A stretch of DNA of 12,542 bases from assembly GCA_910588815.1 (NCBI GenBank), contig CAJUQY010000014.1, positions 50,959 to 63,500 of the forward strand. Direction: 5' to 3'. The notes under the pieces are model-generated. The model searched no databases. It saw only the letters and a list, made by a program, of their open reading frames with translations, and was not told the DNA's origin. Position 1 is the stretch's first letter. Each line of letters begins with the position of its first letter. The DNA is from an uncultured Lachnospiraceae bacterium. Lineage in GTDB: Bacteria > Bacillota > Clostridia > Lachnospirales > Lachnospiraceae. The translations under genes were made by a program, and so were the position numbers. Below are positions 1-6,845 of the stretch, one piece after another.

Positions 1-446
1 CCATGGCCGCCGGCTAAAGGGGCCGGACCACAGATGATTCCATATATGGCAGAAATACCGGTGATTTTTGCACCGAGAATACCGATACAGGCTTCCAGAA
101 GAATCAGAATCCCAGTCAGAATAAAATACAGAATCAGTTTTTTTCCGCCTTTTTTCAGGAGGGAGAAACTGGCGCCGAAGCCTACGATTGTGAAGAACAT
201 ATACTGCATATCGTTTTGGTAGGCAGTATCCAGGTTAAGCTCAAGCATTCCGGTCAGATAGAACAGGAGATGGAGCAGGGCAAACAGGACACCGCCGATT
301 ACCGGTGAAGGGATACAGTATTTCCGGCAGAATCCGGAATGCTTTTTGACGGCGCTGCCGAGAAGAAGGGTCAGGACAGCAAGGATCACGGTTCCGAAGG
401 CTCCGAACTGCAGATTTAGGCTTCCGTTGATGAGTTGAAACGACAT
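1..446 (-). CDS. gltS: Sodium/glutamate symporter, GltS family (N-terminal 148 residues; runs off the window)
   Basis: I translated this frame by hand from ATG 446-444 on the minus strand; it stays open to the window edge. The protein begins MSFQLINGSLNLQ and is very hydrophobic. Landmarks match E. coli GltS in order: a first membrane helix (about residues 16-32), a CIPSPVIGG motif (44-52; E. coli has TIPEPVAGG), a second helix, MFFTIVGFGA (83-92; E. coli FFATIGLNA), a GG-containing turn, a third helix, and LAGGHG at the window edge, the conserved GltS glycine/histidine loop. GltS imports glutamate with Na+ across the cytoplasmic membrane. A GGAAG ribosome binding site lies about 8 nt upstream. 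The gene diverges from a LysR-type regulator, the usual layout when the regulator controls its neighbour. The family call is confident; the substrate is inferred from the family. The C-terminal half lies outside the window. Confidence 0.88.
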   Translation of the reverse strand, partial: MSFQLINGSLNLQFGAFGTVILAVLTLLLGSAVKKHSGFCRKYCIPSPVIGGVLFALLHLLFYLTGMLELNLDTAYQNDMQYMFFTIVGFGASFSLLKKGGKKLILYFILTGILILLEACIGILGAKITGISAIYGIICGPAPLAGGH

Positions 447-475
447 AAGCAACACTTCCTTTCCATATCTTATAG

Positions 476-512
476 TTGATTTTAGTATGATTGTTCTTTA
501 TAATAAAATCAA
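476..512. promoter_or_regulatory. Interlocked divergent promoters and 9-bp inverted repeat between gltS and lysR
   Basis: TTGATTTTA (476-484) and its exact reverse complement TAAAATCAA (504-512) are separated by 19 bp. On plus, TTGATT (476-481), 17 bp and TATAAT (499-504) form a sigma-A-type promoter for the LysR gene. On minus, the mirror-image TTGATT (512-507), 17 bp and CATACT (489-484) form a weaker promoter for gltS. The repeat arms therefore lie on the -35 boxes of both promoters. A LysR-type protein bound here could repress its own gene and set gltS expression. The promoters and the repeat are seen directly; the operator role is inferred. Confidence 0.7.
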
Positions 513-562
513 ATACTTATATCTATATAAATATTATAGGAAAAAACTTATGGAGAAGAAAA

Positions 563-1528
563 ATGTTTCAAAAGAAAGAGTATATCTATGAAGTATACCG
601 AGAACGAAGCATTTCTAAAGCTGCCCGGAAGCTTTATATTTCTCAGCCGGCTTTGAGTGAGGTGGTAAAGCGAACGGAAGAAAAAATCGGCGCGAAAATT
701 TTTGAGAGGAGCGTTTCGCCGCTTGGCCTGACGGAGGCGGGAGAAGCCTATATTGCCGCCCTGCTTCGCATCAAAGATATTGAAGAGGAATTTGCAGGAA
801 CAGTAAAACATCTGAATACTTTACAGTCTGGTCATTTAAGGATTGGAACCAACCACGTATTTGCCGCATTTGTCCTGCCTCCTTTGCTCGGGATTTATTC
901 TGCCAAGTATCCGGGGGTACAAATTTCCCTGATAGAGGGAACAGTGGATTTCCTGAAAGCAAGACTTTTGGACGGAAGTTTGGATTTGGTGCTGGATAAT
1001 TGGGTTTCCGGAGATGATTCTTTTGTATGGGAAGAAGTGGGGAAGGAGCAGATTCTTTTGGTCAGCGGCCAGCCGGAGATTGACAAAGAGCTTCCGTTAG
1101 AGTGCCGTCTGTCCTGCAAAGATATTAAAGACGGAAAATATCAAAAGAAAGAGTTCCCCTGTGTTTCGGTAAAAGCTCTGGAAAGGGGCCGCTTTCTTTT
1201 GCTGGGTGAAGGAAATGACACCAGAAAGAGAGCAGACCGGATATTGAAAGAGGCAGGCATTCATCCGCAAATCGTCCTGGAGGTGGATCAGATGGCGACG
1301 GCTTATCAGATGGTTAAGGAGAACAGAGGAATCACCTTCGTTTCTGATACCCTGGTTCGGTGCGGTCCTCACAGGCCGGAACTTCAGTATTACAAGATCT
1401 GTTCGCCTTTCATGAAAAAAAGTATGAACTGCCTATATAAACGAACTCGATACATGACAAGAGCAGCGGAAGAATTTCTGCGGCTGGTAAAAGAGAAGAG
1501 TCAGGCATTTCATTGTCTTCCCTGCTGA
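563..1528 (+). CDS. LysR-family transcriptional regulator
   Basis: A 321-residue DNA-binding regulator. The N-terminal winged helix-turn-helix (about residues 5-63) reads SISKAARKLYISQPALSEVV in its core, followed by the wing with LGLTEAGEAYI. The rest is the usual periplasmic-binding-protein-like effector domain, starting near LQSGHLRIG. Length is normal for the family (about 300). I start at ATG 563, not an in-frame TTG at 491, because GGAG (552-555) sits 7 nt upstream, the HTH then begins at the usual place, and 491 lies inside the predicted promoter. It diverges from gltS and shares its control region, so glutamate or amino-acid uptake is the likeliest target. The effector cannot be read from sequence. 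A hairpin overlaps the stop codon. Confidence 0.93.
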   Translation: MFQKKEYIYEVYRERSISKAARKLYISQPALSEVVKRTEEKIGAKIFERSVSPLGLTEAGEAYIAALLRIKDIEEEFAGTVKHLNTLQSGHLRIGTNHVFAAFVLPPLLGIYSAKYPGVQISLIEGTVDFLKARLLDGSLDLVLDNWVSGDDSFVWEEVGKEQILLVSGQPEIDKELPLECRLSCKDIKDGKYQKKEFPCVSVKALERGRFLLLGEGNDTRKRADRILKEAGIHPQIVLEVDQMATAYQMVKENRGITFVSDTLVRCGPHRPELQYYKICSPFMKKSMNCLYKRTRYMTRAAEEFLRLVKEKSQAFHCLPC

Positions 1529-1546
1529 CGGGCTCCGTTCCGTCAG
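1525..1546 (+). terminator. Possible terminator overlapping the lysR stop codon
   Basis: CTGACGG (1525-1531) and CCGTCAG (1540-1546) form a perfect 7-bp stem with an 8-nt loop. The TGA stop (1526-1528) is inside the left arm. The tail is AT-rich (AGAAATATTTAAAA) rather than a clean run of T, so termination may be weak. Confidence 0.5.
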
Positions 1547-1568
1547 AGAAATATTTAAAAATGCTGTC

Positions 1569-1597
1569 TTGACAAACGAAATTCCCTGAGATAAGAT
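1569..1597 (+). promoter_or_regulatory. Sigma-A-type promoter for the leuS leader and gene
   Basis: TTGACA (1569-1574), a 17-bp spacer and TAAGAT (1592-1597). Transcription should start near 1604, just before the T-box stem I, as expected for a T-box leader. Confidence 0.8.
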
Positions 1598-1828
1598 AAT
1601 TCCATATGAGAAAGGCGAAGAAGAGAAGTAGTAGGGCTTTTTAAGGCTTCAGAGAGCTGCCGATTGGTGCGAGGCAGTGCCGGAGAGAGCCTGAACTGGT
1701 CTTGGAGCTCCGTACCCCCAAAGAATTTTCGTTGCCGCATTCCGATCGCGGAAGAGACGGGGTTTTAGTAGGGACGGCGGGAATTCCCGTTACAGAAGCG
1801 ATGAGTGCGCGGATGCTGTCCGCGAAAT

Positions 1829-1860
1829 AGAGTGGTACCGCGAACAGGCCCTTCGTCTCT
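1829..1860 (+). promoter_or_regulatory. T-box antiterminator helix
   Basis: AGAG (1829-1832) pairs with CUCU (1857-1860), and GCGAA (1840-1844) pairs with UUCGU (1852-1856). The seven-base bulge UGGUACC (1833-1839) between them is the site that accepts the tRNA 3' end. This pairing uses up the left arm of the terminator, so the two structures are mutually exclusive. Confidence 0.85.
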
Positions 1861-1885
1861 ATGGAGATGGAGGGCTTAATTCATT
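1848..1885 (+). terminator. Regulated intrinsic terminator of the leuS T-box
   Basis: GCCCTTCGTCT (1848-1858) pairs with AGATGGAGGGC (1865-1875) over 11 bp with two G-U pairs and a 6-nt loop, extendable by two more pairs. A T-rich stretch follows (TTAATTCATTT). The ATG at 1861 lies in this hairpin and is not a start codon. Confidence 0.85.
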
Positions 1886-1905
1886 TCAGGAAAGGAAAAT
1901 CGATC

Positions 1906-4320
1906 ATGGCAATCCCTTATAACCATAAGGAAATTGAAAAGAAGTGGACAAAGAAGTGGGAGGAATCCCCTGTCAATGTCAATGACGGAAAGAAACCGAA
2001 GTATTACTGTCTGGATATGTTCCCTTATCCCTCGGGGAACGGGCTCCATGTGGGACACTGGAGGGGCTATGTGATCTCCGATGTATGGAGCCGCTATAAG
2101 ATAATGAAGGGCTATTATCTCGTCCATCCCATGGGCTGGGATGCCTTTGGACTGCCCGCGGAAAATTACGCCATCAAGATGGGGGAGCATCCGGCCAAAT
2201 CCACGGCGGACAATGTGAACCATATCAGAGAGCAGATCAAACAGATCGCGGCCGTTTACGACTGGGATATGGAGGTGAACACCACCGATCCCGCATTTTA
2301 TAAATGGACCCAGTGGATCTTTGTGAAGATGTTCAAGGCGGGGCTGGCTTACGAAAAGGAAATGCCCATCAACTGGTGCCCCTCCTGCAAGACGGGCCTT
2401 GCAAACGAAGAGGTGGTGAACGGGAGCTGCGAGCGGTGCGGCGCACCGGTGACAAAGAAGAATCTGAAGCAGTGGATGCTAAAGATCACGGCCTACGCGG
2501 AAAGGCTTCTTTCTGATCTGGATAAATTAGACTGGCCGGAGAAGGTCAAAAAGATGCAGACAGACTGGATCGGAAAATCCTATGGTGCGGAGATCGATTT
2601 TCAGGTGGACGGAAGAGACGAGGCGATCAAGGTCTACACCACCCGTCCGGATACGCTTTACGGCGCCACCTTTATGGTACTGGCTCCGGAGCATGCCATG
2701 GCGGCAGGCCTTGCCGCAAAAGAGCAGAAGCAGGCGGTGGACGATTACATTTATCAGGCGTCCATGAAATCCAATGTGGATCGTCTTCAGGATAAGGAAA
2801 AGACCGGCGTGTTTACCGGAAGCTATGCAGTCAATCCGGTCAACGGCGCAAAGGTGCCCATCTGGCTGTCCGATTACGTTCTGGCGGATTACGGAACCGG
2901 CGCCATCATGTGCGTGCCGGCCCACGATGAGAGGGACTTTGATTTTGCCAGGAAGTTCGGGATTCCGATCATCCAGGTGATCTCCCCCGACGGAAAGGAG
3001 CAGCCGGAGCTTAAGGAAGCGTATGTAAATCCCGGCATCATGATCAATTCCGGTGAGTTTAACGGGATGCCTTCGGAGAAGGCCAAGGCGGAGGTCCCGG
3101 ATATCATGGAGAAGAGGGGCCTTGGCAAGAAGACGGTTCAGTATAAGCTCCGTGACTGGGTGTTCTCCAGACAGCGTTACTGGGGCGAGCCCATCCCCAT
3201 CGTCCACTGTGAACACTGCGGCTGCGTGCCGGTGCCGGAGGAAGAGCTTCCCCTGCTTTTGCCCGATGTGAAATCCTATCAGCCGACAGGAACAGGAGAA
3301 TCGCCTTTGGCAGCCATCGACGAGTGGGTCAACACCGTCTGCCCTGCCTGCGGCCGCCCGGCCAAAAGAGAGACCAATACCATGCCCCAGTGGGCCGGCT
3401 CCTCCTGGTATTTCCTTCGCTATGTGGACAATAAAAATGACAAGGAGCTGGTCTCCAAAGAGAAGGCGGACAAATACCTGCCGGTGGATATGTACATCGG
3501 CGGTGTGGAGCATGCGGTGCTTCATCTGCTGTACTCCCGGTTCTACACCAAGTTCCTTCACGATATCGGCGTTGTGGATTTCGACGAGCCTTTCACCAAG
3601 CTGTTCAATCAGGGCATGATTACCGGAAAGAACGGCATCAAGATGAGCAAATCCAAGGGCAACGTGGTTTCCCCCGACGATCTGGTGCGGGATTATGGCT
3701 GTGACTCCCTGCGGATGTATGAGCTCTTCGTGGGGCCGCCGGAGCTGGATTCCGAGTGGGATGAGCGGGGCATTGACGGGGTGAACCGTTTCCTGAACAG
3801 GTTCTGGAATCTGGTCATGGACAGCAAGGATGCGAATGTGGCACCCACCAAGGAGATGGAGAAGCTCCGCCACAAGATGATTTATGACATTACCACCCGT
3901 TTGGAGAGCTTCAGCCTGAATACGGTGGTCAGCGGCTTTATGGAGTACAACAACAAGATGCTGGAGATCGCCAAGAAGAGCGGCGGGATGGATAAAGAGA
4001 CCTTGGAGACGGCCGTCACCCTGCTGGCACCCTTCGCCCCCCATATCTGTGAGGAGCTCTGGAGCGAGCTTGGACATGAGACCAGCGTGTTCGTGGGGAA
4101 TGAGTGGCCGGAATATGATAAAGCCAAGATGGCCGATGACGAGAAAGAGATCGCCGTGCAGCTGAACGGCAAGACCAGATGCGTTGTGACCCTTCCTGTT
4201 GATATTGACAAGGAGGCGGCCCTGGCGGCCGGAAAGGAAGCCCTCGGAGACAGGCTTTCCGGAACCATCGTCAAGGAAATCTATGTGCCGGGAAGAATTA
4301 TTAATATCGTTGCGAAATAA
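1906..4320 (+). CDS. leuS: Leucyl-tRNA synthetase
   Basis: Charges tRNA-Leu with leucine in the cytoplasm using ATP; a class I synthetase of 804 residues, the normal bacterial length. The ATP-binding HIGH motif is HVGH (48-51) within YPSGNGLHVGHWRGY. A first zinc-type knuckle has C158, C161, C175 and C178. The CP1 editing domain carries TTRPDT (245-250) and the downstream DERDFDFA segment. A second cysteine set is C435, C438, C479 and C482. KMSKS is intact at 579-583 and a C-terminal tRNA-binding region follows. The start is ATG 1906, with AAGGA (1892-1896) 9 nt upstream; an in-frame ATG at 1861 lies in the terminator hairpin. Expression is expected to rise on leucine starvation through the T-box. 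No clear terminator follows; the next gene has its own promoter. Confidence 0.98.
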   Translation: MAIPYNHKEIEKKWTKKWEESPVNVNDGKKPKYYCLDMFPYPSGNGLHVGHWRGYVISDVWSRYKIMKGYYLVHPMGWDAFGLPAENYAIKMGEHPAKSTADNVNHIREQIKQIAAVYDWDMEVNTTDPAFYKWTQWIFVKMFKAGLAYEKEMPINWCPSCKTGLANEEVVNGSCERCGAPVTKKNLKQWMLKITAYAERLLSDLDKLDWPEKVKKMQTDWIGKSYGAEIDFQVDGRDEAIKVYTTRPDTLYGATFMVLAPEHAMAAGLAAKEQKQAVDDYIYQASMKSNVDRLQDKEKTGVFTGSYAVNPVNGAKVPIWLSDYVLADYGTGAIMCVPAHDERDFDFARKFGIPIIQVISPDGKEQPELKEAYVNPGIMINSGEFNGMPSEKAKAEVPDIMEKRGLGKKTVQYKLRDWVFSRQRYWGEPIPIVHCEHCGCVPVPEEELPLLLPDVKSYQPTGTGESPLAAIDEWVNTVCPACGRPAKRETNTMPQWAGSSWYFLRYVDNKNDKELVSKEKADKYLPVDMYIGGVEHAVLHLLYSRFYTKFLHDIGVVDFDEPFTKLFNQGMITGKNGIKMSKSKGNVVSPDDLVRDYGCDSLRMYELFVGPPELDSEWDERGIDGVNRFLNRFWNLVMDSKDANVAPTKEMEKLRHKMIYDITTRLESFSLNTVVSGFMEYNNKMLEIAKKSGGMDKETLETAVTLLAPFAPHICEELWSELGHETSVFVGNEWPEYDKAKMADDEKEIAVQLNGKTRCVVTLPVDIDKEAALAAGKEALGDRLSGTIVKEIYVPGRIINIVAK

Positions 4321-4346
4321 TTGACAATTTTTAGACAGAATATGCA

Positions 4347-4375
4347 TTGACTTTTCCATGGGAAAATGAGATAAT
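4347..4375 (+). promoter_or_regulatory. Sigma-A-type promoter for the PEP carboxykinase gene
   Basis: TTGACT (4347-4352), a 17-bp spacer and GATAAT (4370-4375). Transcription should start near 4382, leaving a leader of about 40 nt that contains the ribosome binding site AAAGGAGG (4406-4413), 9 nt before the start codon. Confidence 0.8.
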
Positions 4376-4422
4376 AAAGCAGATTTTGATTTCACTTTAT
4401 TTTTTAAAGGAGGACACAAGAA

Positions 4423-6120
4423 ATGGCGACAAAAGCAAATTATCCTATTTCTGAGATCGGCAAGGGCAAGGTTGGATTTTCCAAAACCCGTGCGATCGTC
4501 GAAGCCGCTTTTTACGGGAACAATGTAGTGAAAGTGAACAGCCTGAAAGAAGCCTACAAGCTGGCAAAGAATTCTCCCGGAACGGTAGTTACCGATATGC
4601 CCGTATATAGAGCCGAGGAGATCGGCCTGGACAGCGATGCGAAGGTTCTTCTGTTCAACGACGGTGCCATCACCGGACGTTATGCGACAGCACGCCGGAT
4701 CGCCGGAGAGCCCGGAGTGGACTGCGAAGCTCTGGACAAGGTGGCGATGGATGCCATCTATGAATCCCGCTGGAAGAAGATGTATCATGCAGAGGCTTAT
4801 GTGGGACTGGATTCCGAGTTTATGGTGAGAGCCCACTTGCTGCTTCCTGAGGGCGAAGAGAATATCATGTATTCCTGGATGTTAAACTTCCAGTATCTGT
4901 CTGACGAATATGTGAAGATGTACAAAAATTCCAAGATGGTCGGCGACGGCAAGGAAGCGGATATCTATATCTTCTCTGATCCTCAGTGGGTTCCCGTGGA
5001 GCATCCCGGCGTCAGCTTTGATTGCCTGAGTGATCCTGCAAAGAAAACTCTCTGCTACTTCAATACGGAGACTAACTGTGCCTGCATTCTTGGTATGAGA
5101 TATTTTGGCGAGCACAAGAAGGGTACTCTGACCATGGCGTGGGCCATTGCAAACCGCAACGGTTATGCTTCCTGCCACGGCGGACAGAAAGAATATACCC
5201 TGGCTGACGGCAGCAAGTATGTTGCTTCCGTATTCGGCCTTTCCGGTTCCGGAAAGTCTACGCTGACCCATGCAAAGCATGACGGCAAGTACGGCGTTAC
5301 GGTTCTTCATGATGACGCGTTTATTATCAACACTGATACTTGTGCGTCGGTTGCCCTGGAGCCTTCTTACTTCGATAAGACGGCAGATTATCCGACCGGA
5401 TGCCCGGACAACAAGTATCTGCTGACTGTACAGAACTGCTCCGCTACTGTCGACGAGGACGGAAAGATTCAGCTTGTGACCGAGGACATCAGAAACGGCA
5501 ACGGCCGTGCCATCAAGTCCGTTCTCTGGTCTCCGAACCGCGTGAATCGTGTGGATGCTCCTGTAAATTCCATTTTCTGGATCATGAAGGATCCTACCAT
5601 TCCGCCTGTCGTGAAATTAAAAGGTTCTTCTCTGGCATCTGTGATGGGCGCTACTCTGGCTACCAAGAGATCTTCTGCTGAGAGACTGGCTCCCGGCGTT
5701 GACCCCAACAAGCTGGTGGTGGTTCCTTACGCAAATCCGTTCCGGACATATCCTCTGGCCAACGACTACGAGAAGTTCAAGAAGTTGGTGGAAGAGAAGA
5801 ACGTAGACTGCTATATCATCAACACCGGTGACTTTATGGGCAAGAAGGTTCAGCCTAAGGATACCCTTGGAATCCTTGAGAGTATCGTGGAAGGAAAGGC
5901 TCAGTTCAAGAAATGGGGACCTTTCTCCGATATCGAGATCATGGACTGGGAAGGCTTCATTCCGGATATGAATGATACGGAATATTTGACTCAGCTGAAA
6001 GCGCGTATGCAGGATCGTGTCAATGAGGTTTCGGAATTCGCTACTGTTAAGGGCGGATACGACAAGCTGCCGGATGACGCTTTGGATGCACTGAAGAAGG
6101 TTGTAAGCGAGCTGGGATAA
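4423..6120 (+). CDS. pckA: Phosphoenolpyruvate carboxykinase, ATP-type family, divergent
   Basis: Predicted to interconvert oxaloacetate and PEP + CO2 with ATP/ADP, linking glycolysis to C4 acids; in anaerobic fermenters it can also run in the carboxylating direction. The protein has 565 residues, longer than the roughly 540 of E. coli PckA. Family landmarks appear in order: GAITGR ending at R86 (compare GIFTGR), a P-loop GLSGSGKS (272-279; classical GLSGTGKT), HDDAFIIN with D297-D298 (classical DDEHxW), VALEPSYFDKT (310-320; classical FEGGCYAKT), and NRVDAP with R376 (classical TRVSYP). The nucleotide-binding core is thus kept, but several metal- and substrate-loop residues differ. ATG 4423 has a strong ribosome binding site. 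It is monocistronic, with its own promoter and a strong terminator. The family call is firm; the exact activity is less so. Confidence 0.88.
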   Translation: MATKANYPISEIGKGKVGFSKTRAIVEAAFYGNNVVKVNSLKEAYKLAKNSPGTVVTDMPVYRAEEIGLDSDAKVLLFNDGAITGRYATARRIAGEPGVDCEALDKVAMDAIYESRWKKMYHAEAYVGLDSEFMVRAHLLLPEGEENIMYSWMLNFQYLSDEYVKMYKNSKMVGDGKEADIYIFSDPQWVPVEHPGVSFDCLSDPAKKTLCYFNTETNCACILGMRYFGEHKKGTLTMAWAIANRNGYASCHGGQKEYTLADGSKYVASVFGLSGSGKSTLTHAKHDGKYGVTVLHDDAFIINTDTCASVALEPSYFDKTADYPTGCPDNKYLLTVQNCSATVDEDGKIQLVTEDIRNGNGRAIKSVLWSPNRVNRVDAPVNSIFWIMKDPTIPPVVKLKGSSLASVMGATLATKRSSAERLAPGVDPNKLVVVPYANPFRTYPLANDYEKFKKLVEEKNVDCYIINTGDFMGKKVQPKDTLGILESIVEGKAQFKKWGPFSDIEIMDWEGFIPDMNDTEYLTQLKARMQDRVNEVSEFATVKGGYDKLPDDALDALKKVVSELG

Positions 6121-6162
6121 TTTGTTTTAGGTTTTGAGCGATAAAAGTTTGAATGTGACATG

Positions 6163-6200
6163 CCGTCTGGCGGCCGGGAACCGGCTGTCAGGCGGTTTTG
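6163..6200 (+). terminator. Strong intrinsic terminator after pckA
   Basis: CCGTCTGGCGGCCGG (6163-6177) pairs with CCGGCTGTCAGGCGG (6181-6195): 15 bp including three G-U pairs, closed by a GAA loop and followed by TTTT (6196-6199). Confidence 0.85.
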
Positions 6201-6295
6201 CCATTATATAAACATGGAAAAGAAAAAAAGGACTTTTGAGAAAAAAGAGAAGTGTACAGGGAAAAAGACCCTGCGGATAAAAAGAGAAAAAAAGA

Positions 6296-6544
6296 TCAAA
6301 GCTCCTTGAAAATCCGGTATGGTTCTACACCAAGGGCATCGGCCAAATCAAAAACAACTTCCAGCGTGGGCGGATTATGAAAAGAGGCAGACTCAATCAA
6401 AGACAGGTATTTTGTAGAAATCCCCGCCCTGGAAGCGACCTGTTCTTGCGTCATCTGCAGGCGATTGCGGAAATAACGGAGATTGAGCGATAAGGTTTTA
6501 TATTTTTGAAGATTCAATTCTTTGGGCAACTTTGGCTGCGACAA
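6296..6544 (-). CDS. Small Cro/C1-type (XRE) helix-turn-helix regulator
   Basis: An 82-residue protein that is almost all one HTH domain. Residues about 20-80 contain LRYFRNRLQMTQEQVASRAGISTKYLSLIE, the XRE helix-turn-helix, then PTLEVVFDLADALGVEPYRIF, the typical fourth and fifth helices. There is no effector or peptidase domain, so it is probably a dimeric DNA-binding repressor or activator. I chose TTG 6544-6542 because AAAGGAG lies 6 nt upstream on this strand. A longer reading from TTG 6622 lacks a ribosome binding site and adds an unlike hydrophobic segment. It is convergent with pckA and divergent from the Spo0A-C-like gene, whose shared upstream DNA holds direct repeats and a hairpin. 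Targets are unknown; autoregulation is an inference. Only weak hairpin and T-rich DNA lies downstream. Confidence 0.82.
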   Translation of the reverse strand: MSQPKLPKELNLQKYKTLSLNLRYFRNRLQMTQEQVASRAGISTKYLSLIESASFHNPPTLEVVFDLADALGVEPYRIFKEL

Positions 6545-6633
6545 GATGAACTCCTTTCTGCCACGAAAGAACGGCAAAATTTTTAGAAAATCTTTACCTA
6601 TAGTCTGACATAAATAGAACAAATAATAAACTC

Positions 6634-6674
6634 ACTATTGGGGTAGGTTGTATTACTATTGTTGGGTATGCTGT
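6634..6674. repeat. Imperfect tandem direct repeat, 21-bp period
   Basis: ACTATTGGGGTAGG starts at 6634 and ACTATTGTTGGGTATG at 6655. The first seven bases are identical and the rest is a related G/T-rich stretch. The 21-bp period (two helical turns) places both copies on one face of the helix, about 100 bp upstream of the XRE start. It could be a regulator binding site; no protein is assigned. Confidence 0.45.
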
Positions 6675-6696
6675 GGTAAACGGCAAAAATCGGCGC

Positions 6697-6732
6697 AGTG
6701 AACGCCAAAAACAAAAATTTTTGTCGTTCACT
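6697..6732. promoter_or_regulatory. Long hairpin/dyad upstream of the Spo0A-C-like gene
   Basis: AGTGAACG (6697-6704) and CGTTCACT (6725-6732) flank CAAAAA (6706-6711) and TTTTTG (6718-6723). Together they make 14 paired bases interrupted by one C-T mismatch, with a 6-nt loop. The right arm ends on the first base of a TATAAT element (6732-6737), so a protein bound here would block that promoter. It is not followed by a T run in the plus direction and is more likely an operator than a terminator. Confidence 0.55.
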
Positions 6733-6737
6733 ATAAT
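6732..6737 (+). promoter_or_regulatory. Candidate -10 element for the Spo0A-C-like gene
   Basis: A perfect TATAAT at 6732-6737, placed correctly for the downstream gene. I see no good TTGACA-like -35 box at 16-18 bp; that position is the A-rich arm of the hairpin. The promoter may be weak, activator-dependent or not real. Confidence 0.45.
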
Positions 6738-6845
6738 AATGGTGAGAGTACTTGCGAAAGGCGTCTGGATATAGTAAAATTAATAATGGCTTCTAAAAAA
6801 CAGGAACTAAGAAAGAAAAGTGGGGAAAGGGGGCAGGAACAATTT

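Larger units (their letters stand above)
1605..1885 (+). ncRNA. T-box riboswitch (leucine) upstream of leuS
   Basis: This leader senses uncharged tRNA and lets transcription continue into leuS when leucine charging is low. Stem I has the AGUAGUA side of the specifier loop (1627-1633), the AGAGAG motif and GGUGCGAGG distal loop (1651-1673), and the opposite specifier-loop strand GAACUGG (1693-1699). Reading that as GAA-specifier-purine gives CUG (1696-1698), a leucine codon, agreeing with the downstream gene. A palindrome (1778-1789) fits the stem II region and CGCGGA/TCCGCG (1808-1824) is stem III. The T-box core AGAGTGGTACCGCG is at 1829-1842. Its UGGU (1833-1836) can pair with ACCA of a tRNA whose discriminator is A, as in tRNA-Leu. 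The boundaries are approximate. Confidence 0.93.

Noticed and set aside
1778..1789. CGGGAATTCCCG palindrome as a protein operator
   Set aside because: Its position between stem I and stem III fits a T-box stem II element.
4321..4346. TTGACA just after the leuS stop as the pckA -35 box
   Set aside because: No -10 box lies at 16-18 bp; the TTGACT/GATAAT pair at 4347-4375 is far better.
2527..4836. 769-codon open frame on the minus strand across leuS and the start of pckA
   Set aside because: It lies antisense to two clear conserved genes, has no recognisable domain, has the His/Leu/Gly-rich composition typical of antisense frames of GC-biased genes, and crosses the leuS-pckA promoter gap.
6214..6309. 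31-codon lysine-rich frame after the pckA terminator
   Set aside because: It has no ribosome binding site, is an A-rich low-complexity tract, and overlaps the end of the XRE gene on the other strand.
6786..6845. ATG 6786 as the start of the Spo0A-C-like gene
   Set aside because: It is in frame but has no ribosome binding site and would add a lysine-rich unstructured stretch; ATG 6846 has AGGA at 7 nt. It is not fully excluded.
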